Assembly (NCBI RefSeq): GCF_004332115.1
Contig: NZ_SJPA01000003.1
Coordinates: 1-64,000, forward strand
Direction of reading: 5' to 3'
From: Chlorobium sp. N1
GTDB lineage: Bacteria > Bacteroidota > Chlorobiia > Chlorobiales > Chlorobiaceae
Length of the DNA stretch: 64,000 nucleotides
The notes under the pieces were generated by a model that was given only the letters and a program-made list of their open reading frames with translations, had not been told where the DNA came from and ran no database searches. This document shows positions 7,931 to 16,857 of the stretch, piece by piece. Positions within the stretch are counted from its first letter, which is position 1, and every line of letters starts with the position of its first letter. The translations under genes were made by a program, and so were the position numbers.

Positions 7931-8332
7931 ATGATACAGACTCTCCTCCAGGAAAAATATCCCGTCTACACCATCGCCTTCGACCGCTCTGAGACCAGCT
8001 GCAAGAACGTCGACGACGTCATTGCCCACTTCAAAAGCCGCATCGACGCCAACCCGGCGGTCTCCTATATCGGTCTTTTCGACCACTACGCCCATACCGC
8101 GGCACTGCCGAACGGTGTCATCGGCGAGGGGATCAGGGCTGCCAAGAACATTCTCTTCTGTTTCGGCAAGGAGCTCCCGAATCCGAAAGTGCTGGCGGTT
8201 CGTCCCCGTTCGATCGGCGTGGCCGAAATGGAGGATGGTTTCGTGGTGACGTTCCTCGAGGCGCCCAATCCGGCGGCCAACGAGGCCATGGAGTCCTGGA
8301 CGAAAGAGTTGAGGGACAGGGCAGAGGATTAA
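7931..8332 (+). CDS. Conserved protein of unknown function (DUF6858-like)
   Basis: A 133-residue soluble protein. It has well-ordered, conserved-looking blocks: YTIAFDRSETSCKNVDDVI, YIGLFDHYAHTAALPNG, AKNILFCFGKELPNPKVLAVRPRSIGVAE and FLEAPNPAANEAMESW. I associate this pattern with a small family of unknown function found in anaerobes and sulfur bacteria (DUF6858), but could not check this. The His-Tyr-x-His and Arg-Pro-Arg motifs could form a ligand or metal site. It is monocistronic, facing pheS with a hairpin between them. Confidence 0.7.
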   Translation: MIQTLLQEKYPVYTIAFDRSETSCKNVDDVIAHFKSRIDANPAVSYIGLFDHYAHTAALPNGVIGEGIRAAKNILFCFGKELPNPKVLAVRPRSIGVAEMEDGFVVTFLEAPNPAANEAMESWTKELRDRAED

Positions 8333-8351
8333 GGAGGAGTGTGCCGTGGCG

Positions 8352-8378
8352 GGCGGCCTCCCGGAACGGGAGGCTGCC
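8352..8378. terminator. Bidirectional terminator-like hairpin between convergent genes
   Basis: A stem of about 12 bp (8352-8363 with 8367-8378, one G-T pair) with a 3-base loop lies between the convergent genes ending at 8332 and 8382. It lacks a clear T-tract on either side, so terminator function is inferred from position. Confidence 0.5.
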
Positions 8379-8381
8379 GCT

Positions 8382-9407
8382 TCAGGCGGGGAACTGGCGG
8401 AGCATCCGCACGTCGTTCTCGAAGAGAAGGCGGATGTCGTCGATCTTGTACTTGAGGAGCACGGTGCGGTCGACTCCCATGCCGAAGGCGTAGCCGCTCC
8501 ACTCTTCAGGGTCGATGCCGGCGCTGCGCATGACGTTGGGATGAACCATGCCGCAGCCCATGATCTCCAGCCAGCCTGACTTCTTGCAGACCCGGCACCC
8601 CTTGCCGCCGCAGAGGTAGCAGGTGACGTCGACTTCGGCCGACGGCTCGGTGAAGGGGAAGAAGCTGGGGCGGAAGCGGAGCTTGACGTCCTGGCCGAAC
8701 ATCTGGCGTGCGAACGAGTAGATGGTGGCCTTCAGGTCGGCAAAGGTCACGCCCTTGTCGATGTAGAGGCCTTCGAGCTGGTGGAAGACGCAGTAGCTGC
8801 GAGCGCTGATGGCTTCGTTGCGGTAGACCTTCCCCGGGCAGATCACCCGGATGGGGGGCTTGCGGTCCAGCATCACGCGAACCTGCACCGGGGAGGTGTG
8901 GGTCCGGAGCAGCACGTCGTCCTCTCCCTCTTCGTGCCTGACGAAGAAGGTGTCCTGCATGTCCCTGGCCGGATGGTCGGGAGGGAAGTTCAGCATGTCG
9001 AAGTTGTAGCTTCCGAGTTCGAGCTCGGGGCCGGTGGCGATGGTGAAGCCCATGTCGGAAAAGATCTGCTTCATCTCGCCGAGTACCTTCTGCACCGGAT
9101 GCTCGCTGCCGGTGAAGTGTCTCCGGCCCGGAAGCGAGAGGTCGATCGCAGGACCGGCCGTCTTCGTTTCCGAGACGAGCGCCTGCGACGCCTCCTCGAT
9201 TTTCGATTCGGCTTCGGCCTTCAGCTGGTTGAGCTGGCCTCCGATTTCGGGTCTCCGGGCGGGATCGACCGACTTCAGCTGTGCGAAGAGGCCTGCAATG
9301 AGGCCTTTTCGCACAGTGAACCGGAGGCGGAACGCCTCGAGTTCATCGGCCGTGCCGATCCTGAATGCCGCAATCTCCTCCCGGAGGCTTCGAATGCTGT
9401 TCTCCAT
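8382..9407 (-). CDS. pheS: Phenylalanine--tRNA ligase alpha subunit
   Basis: A 341-residue class II aminoacyl-tRNA synthetase alpha subunit. An N-terminal coiled coil is followed by the catalytic core with [11 protein letters not shown] (motif 2 region), [34 protein letters not shown] and GCGMVHPNV, and motif 3 [16 protein letters not shown]. It charges tRNA-Phe as an alpha2beta2 complex. The beta-subunit gene pheT, often adjacent, is not in this window. Last gene of the thrS-infC-rpmI-rplT-pheS run. Confidence 0.95.
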   Translation of the reverse strand: MENSIRSLREEIAAFRIGTADELEAFRLRFTVRKGLIAGLFAQLKSVDPARRPEIGGQLNQLKAEAESKIEEASQALVSETKTAGPAIDLSLPGRRHFTGSEHPVQKVLGEMKQIFSDMGFTIATGPELELGSYNFDMLNFPPDHPARDMQDTFFVRHEEGEDDVLLRTHTSPVQVRVMLDRKPPIRVICPGKVYRNEAISARSYCVFHQLEGLYIDKGVTFADLKATIYSFARQMFGQDVKLRFRPSFFPFTEPSAEVDVTCYLCGGKGCRVCKKSGWLEIMGCGMVHPNVMRSAGIDPEEWSGYAFGMGVDRTVLLKYKIDDIRLLFENDVRMLRQFPA

Positions 9408-9427
9408 GGTACTGCGTTCTGGCTCTC

Positions 9428-9775
9428 TCAGTCGATGATGGACTTGACGAGCTGGGTGAAGGCTTCGGGGTCGCGGACTGCGATATCAGCCATGGTCTTG
9501 CGGTCGATATCGACGTTTTTCTTGGCCATTGCGTCGACGAGGCGCGAGTAGGTCGTGCCGTTCAGGCGGGCGGCGGCGTTGATGCGCATGATCCAGAGCG
9601 AGCGGAAGCTGCGCTTCTTGGCGCGGCGGTCGCGGTAGGCGTACTGCTCTGCCTTGTCGACGGCGTGCTTGACGACCGTCAGGATGTTGCCGCGCGATCC
9701 CCAGTATCCCTTGGCTTTCTTTAAGACTCTCTTCCTGCGGGCCTTCGAGGCGACCGCGTTGTTTGCTTTAGGCAT
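9428..9775 (-). CDS. rplT: 50S ribosomal protein bL20
   Basis: A 115-residue bL20 with the hallmark [35 protein letters not shown] and [10 protein letters not shown] segments. It binds 23S rRNA early in 50S assembly and in many bacteria represses its own infC-rpmI-rplT operon. Twenty bases separate it from pheS. Confidence 0.95.
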   Translation of the reverse strand: MPKANNAVASKARRKRVLKKAKGYWGSRGNILTVVKHAVDKAEQYAYRDRRAKKRSFRSLWIMRINAAARLNGTTYSRLVDAMAKKNVDIDRKTMADIAVRDPEAFTQLVKSIID

Positions 9776-9803
9776 CGTTGTGTGAAGTTAGTGTTGTAGT
9801 GTC

Positions 9804-10001
9804 TCAGGCAAGGATCATGCGCTTGATCTGCTTCTCCTTGGTCGCGTTGTCGAGCATGGTCGACTGATGGAGGCGGCGGGTGCGTTTCCTGTTCTTCTTC
9901 TCCAGGTTGTGCGAGCCGTTCATCCTTTCGCGCTTGATTTTTCCCGATGCGGTGGCCTTGAACCGTTTGCATGCACCGCGGTGCGATTTCATTTTAGGCA
10001 T
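9804..10001 (-). CDS. rpmI: 50S ribosomal protein bL35
   Basis: A 65-residue bL35 with MPKMKSHRGACKRFKATASG at the N-terminus and the SHNLEKKNRKRTRRLHQS segment. Normal length. It sits between infC and rplT as in most bacteria, 28 bases upstream of rplT. Confidence 0.94.
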   Translation of the reverse strand: MPKMKSHRGACKRFKATASGKIKRERMNGSHNLEKKNRKRTRRLHQSTMLDNATKEKQIKRMILA

Positions 10002-10043
10002 GACTGTGGTGTTTTTTTTGTCAAAAGAATATGCAAAGTCTTC

Positions 10044-10673
10044 TTACTCGCCGGCTTCGTCCGACTCCTCCAGGGGAGGCAGGGGTTCGAGCGGCGCTCC
10101 GGTTTTCGAGCGGATCCTCTCGTAGGCGTCGATCTTCTTCTTGTCGGGCTCGAAGTAGACGAAGAGCTTCTTGCCCTCGAACTTCGGTTCTCCCTCGCGG
10201 TTGCCGACGACGCTGAGCCGCTCGGTCAGGCGATTGGCCAGCTCCAGGCCCTTGTCCTTGTAGATGATCGAACGGCCGAGGAAGACGATCGTGGCTCTGA
10301 CGCGGTTCCCCTTGCGGAGGAACTCCTCCAGGTGGGCCGTCTTGAAATCGAAATCGTGCTTGTCGGTATTCGGATGGAAGCGCAGTTCCTTCAGGGTCGT
10401 GGTCTTCTGCTTCTTCTTCTGGTCCTTGTCCCGCTGGGCCATCTTGAAGAGCATCTTGCCGAGGTTGTCGAACTTGCAGACGGGCGGCTCGGCGTTCGGC
10501 TGCACTTCGATAAGGTCCGTGTTGCGCTCCTCGGCCATCCTGCGGGCGTCGATGGTTTTCATGACCTGCTGCGTGCCGTCCTGGAAGATGATGCGGACTT
10601 CGGGCACGCGGATCTGGTCATTGACCCGGTACGTGATTTTCGGTTTCTTGGATGTCGCCTTCTGTTTCTTCAT
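10044..10673 (-). CDS. infC: Translation initiation factor IF-3
   Basis: A 209-residue IF-3: N-domain ([38 protein letters not shown]), a Lys-rich linker, and C-domain ([34 protein letters not shown]). It binds the 30S subunit and checks start-codon pairing. The start is ATG rather than the rare AUU used for autoregulation in enterobacteria, so that control loop is probably absent. The acidic C-terminal tail is slightly longer than usual. Confidence 0.94.
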   Translation of the reverse strand: MKKQKATSKKPKITYRVNDQIRVPEVRIIFQDGTQQVMKTIDARRMAEERNTDLIEVQPNAEPPVCKFDNLGKMLFKMAQRDKDQKKKQKTTTLKELRFHPNTDKHDFDFKTAHLEEFLRKGNRVRATIVFLGRSIIYKDKGLELANRLTERLSVVGNREGEPKFEGKKLFVYFEPDKKKIDAYERIRSKTGAPLEPLPPLEESDEAGE

Positions 10674-10694
10674 TCGTTCATGTTTGGTTTGTGG

Positions 10695-12668
10695 TCAGGC
10701 TTTCCTCTCGATCTCGAGGCGGAGCTTCTCGACGAGGGCGCTGAGGCTGAAGCGCCCTTCGTCGCCCTTGCGGTGGCGGCGGAGGGAGACCTCGCCGCTC
10801 TCCTGCTCCTTCTGGCCGATCACCAGCATGCAGGGGATTTTCGAGAGTTCCGATTCGCGGATTTTCTTTCCGATCTTTTCGCTTCGCAGATCGATCTTTG
10901 TGCGGATGCCTGCTTTCTGCAGGACGTCGCGGACTTCGCGTGCGTAATCGTGCACGTCCTCAGCTATCGGCAGCACGACGACCTGCGTCGGTGCGAGCCA
11001 GAGCGGGAAGTTGCCGGCGGTATGCTCGATGAGCACGCCGATGAAGCGCTCCATGGAACCGAACGGTGCGCGGTGGATGACCACCGGGCGGTGCTTCTGT
11101 CCGTCGCTGCCGACGTAGGCGAGCTCGAAGCGCTCCGGCATGACGTAGTCGACCTGGACGGTGCCGAGCTGCCATTTGCGGCCGAGCGCGTCGCGGACGA
11201 TGAAGTCGATCTTGGGTCCGTAGAAGCTCGCCTCTCCGACGCCGATGAAGTAGTCGATGCCCATGCGTTCTGCGGCCTCCCTGACGTCCTTTTCGGCCTG
11301 CTCCCAGACCTCGGGCGTGCCGCCGTACTTGGCCAGATTCTCGGGGTCGTGCATCGAGAGGCGGGTCTGTACCTGGTCGAAGCCGAGCGTTTTGAAGACG
11401 TGCTGGGTGAGCTCGATGGCGCCGCAGATCTCCTCGACCAGCTGGTCGGGGCGGCAGTAGATGTGCGAGTCGTCCTGGGTGAAGCCGCGGGCGCGCACGA
11501 GGCCGTTGAGCTCGCCGGACTGCTCGTGGCGGTAGACCGTGCCGAACTCCGTCAGGCGGATCGGCAGGTCGCGGTAGCTGCGGGGCTCCGAGCTGTAGAT
11601 CAGGTGGTGGTGCGGGCAGTTCATCGGCTTGAGGAGGTACTGCTCCGCCTTGCCGTCCTCGTCGTGGTAGGTCAGGGGGGGGAACTGCGAGTCGCTGTAG
11701 TAGGGATAGTGTCCCGAGCGCCTGTAAAGCTCGATGTTGCCGATGTGAGGCGTATAGACCGGCAGGTAGCCGCGCCGGCGCTGCTCCTCGCGCAGGAACG
11801 CCTCGAGCTCCTGGCGGACGATGGCGCCGTTGGGGAGCCATACGGGCAGGCCGCTGCCGATCTCGGGGGAGAGCATGAAGAGTCCGAGCTCCTGGCCGAG
11901 CTTGCGGTGGTCGCGCTTTTTTGCTTCCTCGAGACGCTGGAGGTGCTCCTTGAGGAGTTTCTCCGACGGGAAGGCGATGCCGTAGATGCGCTGCATGCTC
12001 TCGCGGGAGCTGTCGCCGCGCCAGAACGAGGAGGAGATGTTGAGGAGCCGTACGGCCTTCAGCTTCCCGGTCGAGGGGATGTGCGGGCCGGTGCAGAGGT
12101 CGGTGAAGCCTCCCTCGTGGTAGAGCGAGACGTTCGGGGTGTCCTTCAGGGTGTCCTCGAGGATCTCGACCTTGTAGGGGTCGTGGCGGACCGTCCTGAA
12201 GAACTCGATCGCCGCTTCACGCGTCATCTCCTCGCGTACGATCGGGGTGTCGCGCCCTGCGATCTCGAGCATTTTCTGCTCGATCTGGCGGAGGTCGTCC
12301 TCATTGAAACGGTGCTCGGAAGCGATGTCGTAGTAGAAGCCCTGCTCGACTGCCGGTCCGGCGCCGAAGCGCGAGCCCGCAAAGAGCTCCTCGACGGCCG
12401 AGGCCATGATGTGGCTCGAGCTGTGCCAGAACACCTCGCGGCCTTCCGGCGAGTCGAACGTCAGGATGCTGAGCGCGCAGTCGCGATCGAGGGGCGTCGA
12501 GAGGTCGGCGGGCCTGCTGTCGATGGTGACGGCAAGGGCCGCATCGGCAAGGCGGCGGCCGATCGCCATGGCGACGTCAAGGCCGGTGCTTCCTTTGGGG
12601 AATTGCTTTATGGTTCCGTCGGGCAGGGTGATGGAGAGCATTCCCTGCGATTCCAGATTGTTCGACAT
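10695..12668 (-). CDS. thrS: Threonine--tRNA ligase
   Basis: A 657-residue class II synthetase with an N-terminal TGS domain (ITLPDGTIKQFPKGST), the SAD editing domain (HSSSHIMASAVEELF, and LCTGPHIPSTGKLKA with the zinc/editing residues), the catalytic core (LLKPMNCPHHHLIY, RLTEFGTVYRHEQSGEL, RARGFTQDDSHIYC) and an anticodon-binding domain (PTQVVVLPIAEDVHDYA). The start at 12668 was preferred over the upstream frame because the TGS domain begins there. First gene of the operon, with a leader of roughly 165 bases if the predicted promoter is right. Confidence 0.95.
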   Translation of the reverse strand: MSNNLESQGMLSITLPDGTIKQFPKGSTGLDVAMAIGRRLADAALAVTIDSRPADLSTPLDRDCALSILTFDSPEGREVFWHSSSHIMASAVEELFAGSRFGAGPAVEQGFYYDIASEHRFNEDDLRQIEQKMLEIAGRDTPIVREEMTREAAIEFFRTVRHDPYKVEILEDTLKDTPNVSLYHEGGFTDLCTGPHIPSTGKLKAVRLLNISSSFWRGDSSRESMQRIYGIAFPSEKLLKEHLQRLEEAKKRDHRKLGQELGLFMLSPEIGSGLPVWLPNGAIVRQELEAFLREEQRRRGYLPVYTPHIGNIELYRRSGHYPYYSDSQFPPLTYHDEDGKAEQYLLKPMNCPHHHLIYSSEPRSYRDLPIRLTEFGTVYRHEQSGELNGLVRARGFTQDDSHIYCRPDQLVEEICGAIELTQHVFKTLGFDQVQTRLSMHDPENLAKYGGTPEVWEQAEKDVREAAERMGIDYFIGVGEASFYGPKIDFIVRDALGRKWQLGTVQVDYVMPERFELAYVGSDGQKHRPVVIHRAPFGSMERFIGVLIEHTAGNFPLWLAPTQVVVLPIAEDVHDYAREVRDVLQKAGIRTKIDLRSEKIGKKIRESELSKIPCMLVIGQKEQESGEVSLRRHRKGDEGRFSLSALVEKLRLEIERKA

Positions 12669-12839
12669 GTAATGTGTCCGGTCGTTTCGGTCCGTGCGCA
12701 GGAGGCGTTCGGCTGCTGAATGCCGGCCGCAGGCACGGGTAAATCTCAACACAGCCTCTTGTTGATGGTATTGTCCAGGCCGGGAGGGCTGTCGGGACTT
12801 CCATGGTCCCCTTTCCCCGGTTCCGTAAAGTGGACTTGA

Positions 12840-12868
12840 ATGGTACGAAGAATATCCGGCAATTCCAA
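12840..12868 (-). promoter_or_regulatory. Putative thrS promoter
   Basis: Reading the minus strand, TTGGAA (12868-12863), 17 bases, then TACCAT (12845-12840). The spacing and -35 match those predicted for rpsF. It overlaps the hairpin at 12842-12887, so the stem may be an operator-like element as well as an RNA structure. Prediction only. Confidence 0.35.
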
Positions 12869-12887
12869 ATACGGAGTTCTTCGTGCC
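12842..12887 (-). repeat. Inverted repeat between bchZ and thrS
   Basis: GGTACGAAGAA (12842-12852) pairs with TTCTTCGTGCC (12877-12887) with one G-T pair, and TCCG/CGGA (12855-12858, 12872-12875) extends it inside. It lies 28 bases beyond the bchZ stop. There is no T-tract in the minus direction, so a simple intrinsic terminator is doubtful. Confidence 0.6.
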
Positions 12888-12914
12888 TGGTATGGTGGCG
12901 GGTGCGGCCCCTGC

Positions 12915-14324
12915 TTACTGCAGGAGCCGGATGATGTCGGGCGTGACGGTGTCGAGGCCCTGTTTTGCCGCCAGCGCCTCGGCTTTCTTGCGCATTTCGC
13001 GTCCGAACGAGATCTGGCTGATGAAGGGGGCGCGGGCGACGATCCGGTCGAGGAGTTCGCCGGCTTCCGCGCTCCACGGAAGTTCCGGAGCGGGCGCTTC
13101 GCCCGGCCCGGCGGCCCGGTTGATCGGCAGGAAGTTGAAGAGCATGTCGTAGAGGGCGTTGACGATCTCCTGGATGAGCCAGACCGCGCCGCTGTGTCCC
13201 ATGAACGGGGTGCCGAGGGCGCGGCGCACGACGGGGCCGGGGAAGCCCGCCGGGATGAAGCGGGCCTTGGCGTCGAGCTCGGCCAGGTAGATCTTGTCGA
13301 CGATCCTGCCGAAGAGGAACTGCGGCTGTTTCTCGGCGATCTCCAGGCGCAGTGCGGTATTGTCCGCCGTGGCGGAGTCGTGGCTGAAGAGGCACTGCAT
13401 GCCCATCTCCTCAGAGAGGAAGCGCCGGAGTCCTTCGGAGTAGGTGCGGGCCGCGGCCACGCCGAAGCGCACCGTCGGGAACCATTCGGCCTGCGGTCCG
13501 CGCCACAGGTCCCAGATGGGGCGCAGCGTGGTCCGCTTCTCCTCCTGCAGGAACGCTTCGGCCCGGGCTTCCTTTCCGATGAGGCGGCCGAGCTCCAGGA
13601 TGAAGCCGGCGGTCTCGTCGAGGCCCATCGGGGCCTGGAGTACCGGCCGCCGGAGCGCTTCGGCGAGCGCTGAGCCGAATTCGCGGTACATGACGACGAC
13701 GACCTCGGAGTTCTTCAGTTCCGAAATGTCCCTGAGGCTGCTTTCCATCGGAAAGACGTGTCGGAGCTCCCCTCCCGTTCCCTTGATGAGGCGCTTCAGC
13801 TCGGCCAGGTCCGACGGGCTGTTGAAGCAGCCGTAGGTGGGGCCGATGATGCTGACGGTGCCCGGAACGATCTCGGCCGGCTTCCCGTCGTCGAACTGCC
13901 GGTGGAGCCAGAGGAGGGCCCGATCCCTGCCCTCCCACTCGTTCTCCTGGAGCGAGTTGGAGGAAAAGAACCGGACGTCGGGGTAGCGCATCTGGAGCAT
14001 GCGCTCATGGTCGCTGCCGATCATCTCGCTTTCGGCGCTCGAGACGAGGATGAGCTGCCGCCCCTCTTCCCGGAGTTTCTCGATGGTCTCCTGCACGACC
14101 TCCGAGCTGCCGGAGGAGGCGATCTCCTTTTCGGTGAGGCTTGTCGGGGTGAAGTTCTCCAGGTAGGGGATCGAGTCGGTATAGTCCATGACCGCCACGC
14201 CGACCAGGTTGTAGCATCCTACCGGGGCGTCGGCGATGACATGGACGTCCTGGAGCGGGCAGAAGGTGTTGACGGCAGCCCAGTAGGCGCTTGCGGTGGA
14301 TTCGTCACGAATGGTACTGGTCAT
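12915..14324 (-). CDS. bchZ: Chlorophyllide a reductase subunit Z
   Basis: A 469-residue nitrogenase-like subunit. The N-terminus (SAYWAAVNTFCPLQDVHVIADAPVGCYN) carries the conserved Cys after the P-V-G segment, then VVQETIEKLREEGRQLILVSSAESEMIGSD and SIIGPTYGCFN. The C-terminus has the ALGTPFMGHSGAVWLIQE block and a PCP-reductase-type helical tail (LPWSAEAGELLDRIVAR). With BchY it forms the catalytic component that, using BchX, reduces the chlorin ring B on the way to bacteriochlorophyll a. Neither bchX nor bchY is in the window. It starts 9 bases after the GH3 hydrolase stop, so it is probably cotranscribed with it. BchB was considered and rejected on the N-terminal sequence. Confidence 0.9.
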   Translation of the reverse strand: MTSTIRDESTASAYWAAVNTFCPLQDVHVIADAPVGCYNLVGVAVMDYTDSIPYLENFTPTSLTEKEIASSGSSEVVQETIEKLREEGRQLILVSSAESEMIGSDHERMLQMRYPDVRFFSSNSLQENEWEGRDRALLWLHRQFDDGKPAEIVPGTVSIIGPTYGCFNSPSDLAELKRLIKGTGGELRHVFPMESSLRDISELKNSEVVVVMYREFGSALAEALRRPVLQAPMGLDETAGFILELGRLIGKEARAEAFLQEEKRTTLRPIWDLWRGPQAEWFPTVRFGVAAARTYSEGLRRFLSEEMGMQCLFSHDSATADNTALRLEIAEKQPQFLFGRIVDKIYLAELDAKARFIPAGFPGPVVRRALGTPFMGHSGAVWLIQEIVNALYDMLFNFLPINRAAGPGEAPAPELPWSAEAGELLDRIVARAPFISQISFGREMRKKAEALAAKQGLDTVTPDIIRLLQ

Positions 14325-14333
14325 GGCTGTTCG

Positions 14334-16091
14334 TTATGGTGTTGTGGTGTTCGCCCCTTCCGGCATTTCCAGCGAGACCGGCAGGCGGCCTCGGGCTTCG
14401 AGCTTTCCGCTGAGGACCCTGAGGGCCCTTTCCTGGCTTTCCTCACCGTCGTCGTAGGTGCAGATGGCGCAGTCGATTTCCGGGAAGCTCCGGAGCATGT
14501 AGGGGGAGCCGAATGCGATGAAGACGACCGGTTTCTCTTTCCGGTACCGTTCCGCAATCGAGCGGATGCAGTCGGTCTGGAGGCTGCTGAGCCTGGACGG
14601 GTGCGCCACGGCGGCTGAGATGATGACGGCCGGCGCCTCGGCTGCGGCCTCGGTTGCAGCCCGGCACTCCGCTTCGGTACTTTCGGGGGTGAGCCTCAGG
14701 CGGGTCGTATTCCAGGTGCTGTCCAGTCCGGCGAGGAATGTCGCGGCGGTTTCCCTGCCGGCATGCTCTTCGAGCGTGATGTCCAGGATGGGGGGGGCCT
14801 CCTTTTTCCGTCGGAGCGGAAAGGGGGGGCGGCCGGTACCGATGAAGGTGAGGGAACGCGAGCCGATCTCTCCGGCAAGGGCCAGGTGGCCGGCCGGCCT
14901 GGACATGTCGCTGACGCGGTTCAGGTCGACGAGGGCCGGGCTTTTGAGGCCGAGCCAGCGCTTGGCCTGCAGGATCCGGCGTACCGACCGGTCGATCCGC
15001 TCCTCGCTGATCCGCCCTTCGCGGACGGCTGCCATGATGGCCTGGAACGAGCGGTCGGGGTCGGGGGAGAAGAGCAGGACGTCGTTGCCCGCTTCGACCG
15101 CCCGCAGGGAGATCTCTTCGACGTTGTGTCCGTTGTAGAGCGCCTTCATGTTCAGGGCGTCGGTGACGATGAGGCCCCTGAAGCCAAGCTTGTCGCGGAG
15201 GAGCCCGGTGACGAGGGGTCTTGAGATCGAGGCGGGGTCCATCGTTCCGGTTACTTCGGGGACGGCGAGGTGCCCGGTCATGACGGCGAGCACTCCGTGC
15301 CGGACGGCCGAGCGGAACGGCTTGAGCTCATAGGCTTCGAGCCGGAGGCTGTCGGCCTTGAGCACGGGAAGCGCCAGGTGGCTGTCGACCGTCACGTCGC
15401 CATGGCCGGGAAAGTGCTTCGCGGTAGCTAAGAGGCCGCGGGACTGCATCCCTTCGATGAGGGCGTCGGCCATCAGCGATGCCTCCTCCGGGGTGTCGCC
15501 GTAGGAGCGGGTGTTGATGACCGGGTTCAGGGGGTTGCTGTTCAGGTCAACGCTCGGCGCGAAGTTCCAGTGGAGGCCCGCCGCACGCGCCTCCTCCGCG
15601 ATCGCTTCGCCCATCTTCGCGGAGAGTTCCGGCTTTCCGGCGGCCGACACTGCCATAGCGGTCGGGAAGCGGGTCGCCCCTTCAAGGCGCATGGCGAGCC
15701 CCCGCTCCATGTCGGCGCTGATGAAGAGCGGAATCGGGGCGATGGACTGGAAGTGGTTGGCCAGCATGGCCGCGCTGAACATGCTTCCTTTCAGGAACAT
15801 GATGCCGCCGATGCGGCCTTCCCGGACGAGGCGGTCGAGTTTTCGCCGCGCGGGGTCGTCTTTTTCGGTGTAGGCTCCGGGGCTGTCGGCCATCTGCATC
15901 TGGCCGACTTTCTCCTCGAGGCTCATCGAGCCCAGCCGGGCGTCGGTTTCGGGGTCGTTTGCCCTGAAGACCTGTTCCGGGCTCCACGGCCGCTCCGTGG
16001 GGCCGGCCTGGAGGCGGCCGCCGGCAAGGGTCGAGAGCAGGATGATGACTGTGAGGCAGCGGCCGAATCGGTGCGGAAGTCCGGGTTTCAT
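14334..16091 (-). CDS. nagZ: Glycoside hydrolase family 3, beta-N-acetylhexosaminidase-like
   Basis: A 585-residue secreted or periplasmic enzyme: a signal peptide (about 1-29, CLTVIILLSTLAGGRLQAG), a GH3 catalytic barrel (about 45-390) with the KHFPGHGDVTVDSHLALP motif that supplies the NagZ-type His/Asp pair and VTDALNM with the nucleophile Asp, then a GH3 C-terminal domain. NagZ enzymes cleave N-acetylglucosamine from peptidoglycan fragments, normally in the cytoplasm in Gram-negatives, so the signal peptide points to a periplasmic variant. It precedes bchZ by 9 bases. Confidence 0.86.
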   Translation of the reverse strand: MKPGLPHRFGRCLTVIILLSTLAGGRLQAGPTERPWSPEQVFRANDPETDARLGSMSLEEKVGQMQMADSPGAYTEKDDPARRKLDRLVREGRIGGIMFLKGSMFSAAMLANHFQSIAPIPLFISADMERGLAMRLEGATRFPTAMAVSAAGKPELSAKMGEAIAEEARAAGLHWNFAPSVDLNSNPLNPVINTRSYGDTPEEASLMADALIEGMQSRGLLATAKHFPGHGDVTVDSHLALPVLKADSLRLEAYELKPFRSAVRHGVLAVMTGHLAVPEVTGTMDPASISRPLVTGLLRDKLGFRGLIVTDALNMKALYNGHNVEEISLRAVEAGNDVLLFSPDPDRSFQAIMAAVREGRISEERIDRSVRRILQAKRWLGLKSPALVDLNRVSDMSRPAGHLALAGEIGSRSLTFIGTGRPPFPLRRKKEAPPILDITLEEHAGRETAATFLAGLDSTWNTTRLRLTPESTEAECRAATEAAAEAPAVIISAAVAHPSRLSSLQTDCIRSIAERYRKEKPVVFIAFGSPYMLRSFPEIDCAICTYDDGEESQERALRVLSGKLEARGRLPVSLEMPEGANTTTP

Positions 16092-16209
16092 GCGGCGGAT
16101 CGAGGGTTCGTGTGCGTTCCTGCGGCCGGGCGGCGGCCGGGCCGTTCTGAAAAGTAAAAAAAATCCCGTGAATCCATCCGTTTTCCGATGCGTTGGAGGG
16201 CGGATGTTC

Positions 16210-16716
16210 TCAGCTCATGTAGAGGTAGGGCTTCCAGTCCTCCGTGGCGGCGGTGGTGAGCTGCTGCATGAACATGAGGTGGTTGGGCCGCTCGGCCTTC
16301 TTCATGAGCTGCATCGAGGCCTCCTTGGGGGTGCGGTTGCCTTTTTTCGTATTGCACTTCCTGCAGGCGGTGATGAGGTTCTCCCAGGAGTCCTCCCCTC
16401 CGCGTGAACGGGGGATGATGTGGTCGATGGTGAGCTGCTCCTCGGTGCGTCCGCAGTACTGGCACTGGTAAGCGTCGCGGCGGAGGATGTTCTTGCGGTT
16501 GAGCATGATGCGTTTGTAGGGGAGGCGGACGAACATGGTGAGCCGGACGATGCTCGGCATGGGGTAGCTTCTCGTGACGGTGCAGATGAAGCGTTCGGGG
16601 TGATGGGTGACGGGGACGGCTTTGCCGCCGAAGAGGAGGAGGATGGCTTTCTGGGCGTCGCAGACGCTCAGGGGTTCGTAGCTGCTGTTCAGCACCAGGA
16701 CTTTCGATCGGGTCAT
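16210..16716 (-). CDS. HNH endonuclease
   Basis: A 168-residue protein with a compact HNH domain at about 80-130: C-x-x-C ([11 protein letters not shown]), the catalytic [19 protein letters not shown] and a second zinc pair in CRKCNTKKG. The N-terminal [28 protein letters not shown] is typical of the widespread chromosomal HNH family of unknown role (YisB-like), so it is probably not part of a mobile element. It stands alone, 118 bases before the GH3 gene. Confidence 0.85.
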   Translation of the reverse strand: MTRSKVLVLNSSYEPLSVCDAQKAILLLFGGKAVPVTHHPERFICTVTRSYPMPSIVRLTMFVRLPYKRIMLNRKNILRRDAYQCQYCGRTEEQLTIDHIIPRSRGGEDSWENLITACRKCNTKKGNRTPKEASMQLMKKAERPNHLMFMQQLTTAATEDWKPYLYMS

Positions 16717-16821
16717 TGGCGTCTCCCGGGGAGGTTTGGCTGCGGCGCAGGCCCGTTACCTGTAACTATACGTGCATTGTCGGGTACTACAAAGGATGTT
16801 GTGTGAAACTTCTGTAAACAG

Positions 16822-16847
16822 TGCCGCCGCCTTTTCGGGCGGCGGTG
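16822..16847 (-). terminator. GC-rich hairpin downstream of gcvPB
   Basis: A 9-bp stem (about 16823-16831 with 16838-16846) and a TTTTCG loop follow the gcvPB stop in the minus direction. No T-tract follows, so it is only terminator-like. Confidence 0.4.
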
Positions 16848-16857
16848 CTTGTTGCTC

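Noticed and set aside
9867-12719. A 950-codon open frame on the plus strand opposite infC and thrS
   Set aside because: It lies exactly opposite well-conserved genes, its protein is a Val/Asp/Leu-rich mirror of their GC-biased codons, and it has no family pattern. It is a shadow frame.
12915-14324. Assignment as bchB (protochlorophyllide reductase) because of the PCP-reductase-like tail
   Set aside because: The N-terminus and the GTPFMGHSGAVWLIQE block match BchZ, and the length is shorter than BchB.
16210-16716. HNH gene as a homing endonuclease or restriction enzyme
   Set aside because: No intron, intein or methyltransferase nearby, and the N-terminus fits the common chromosomal HNH family.
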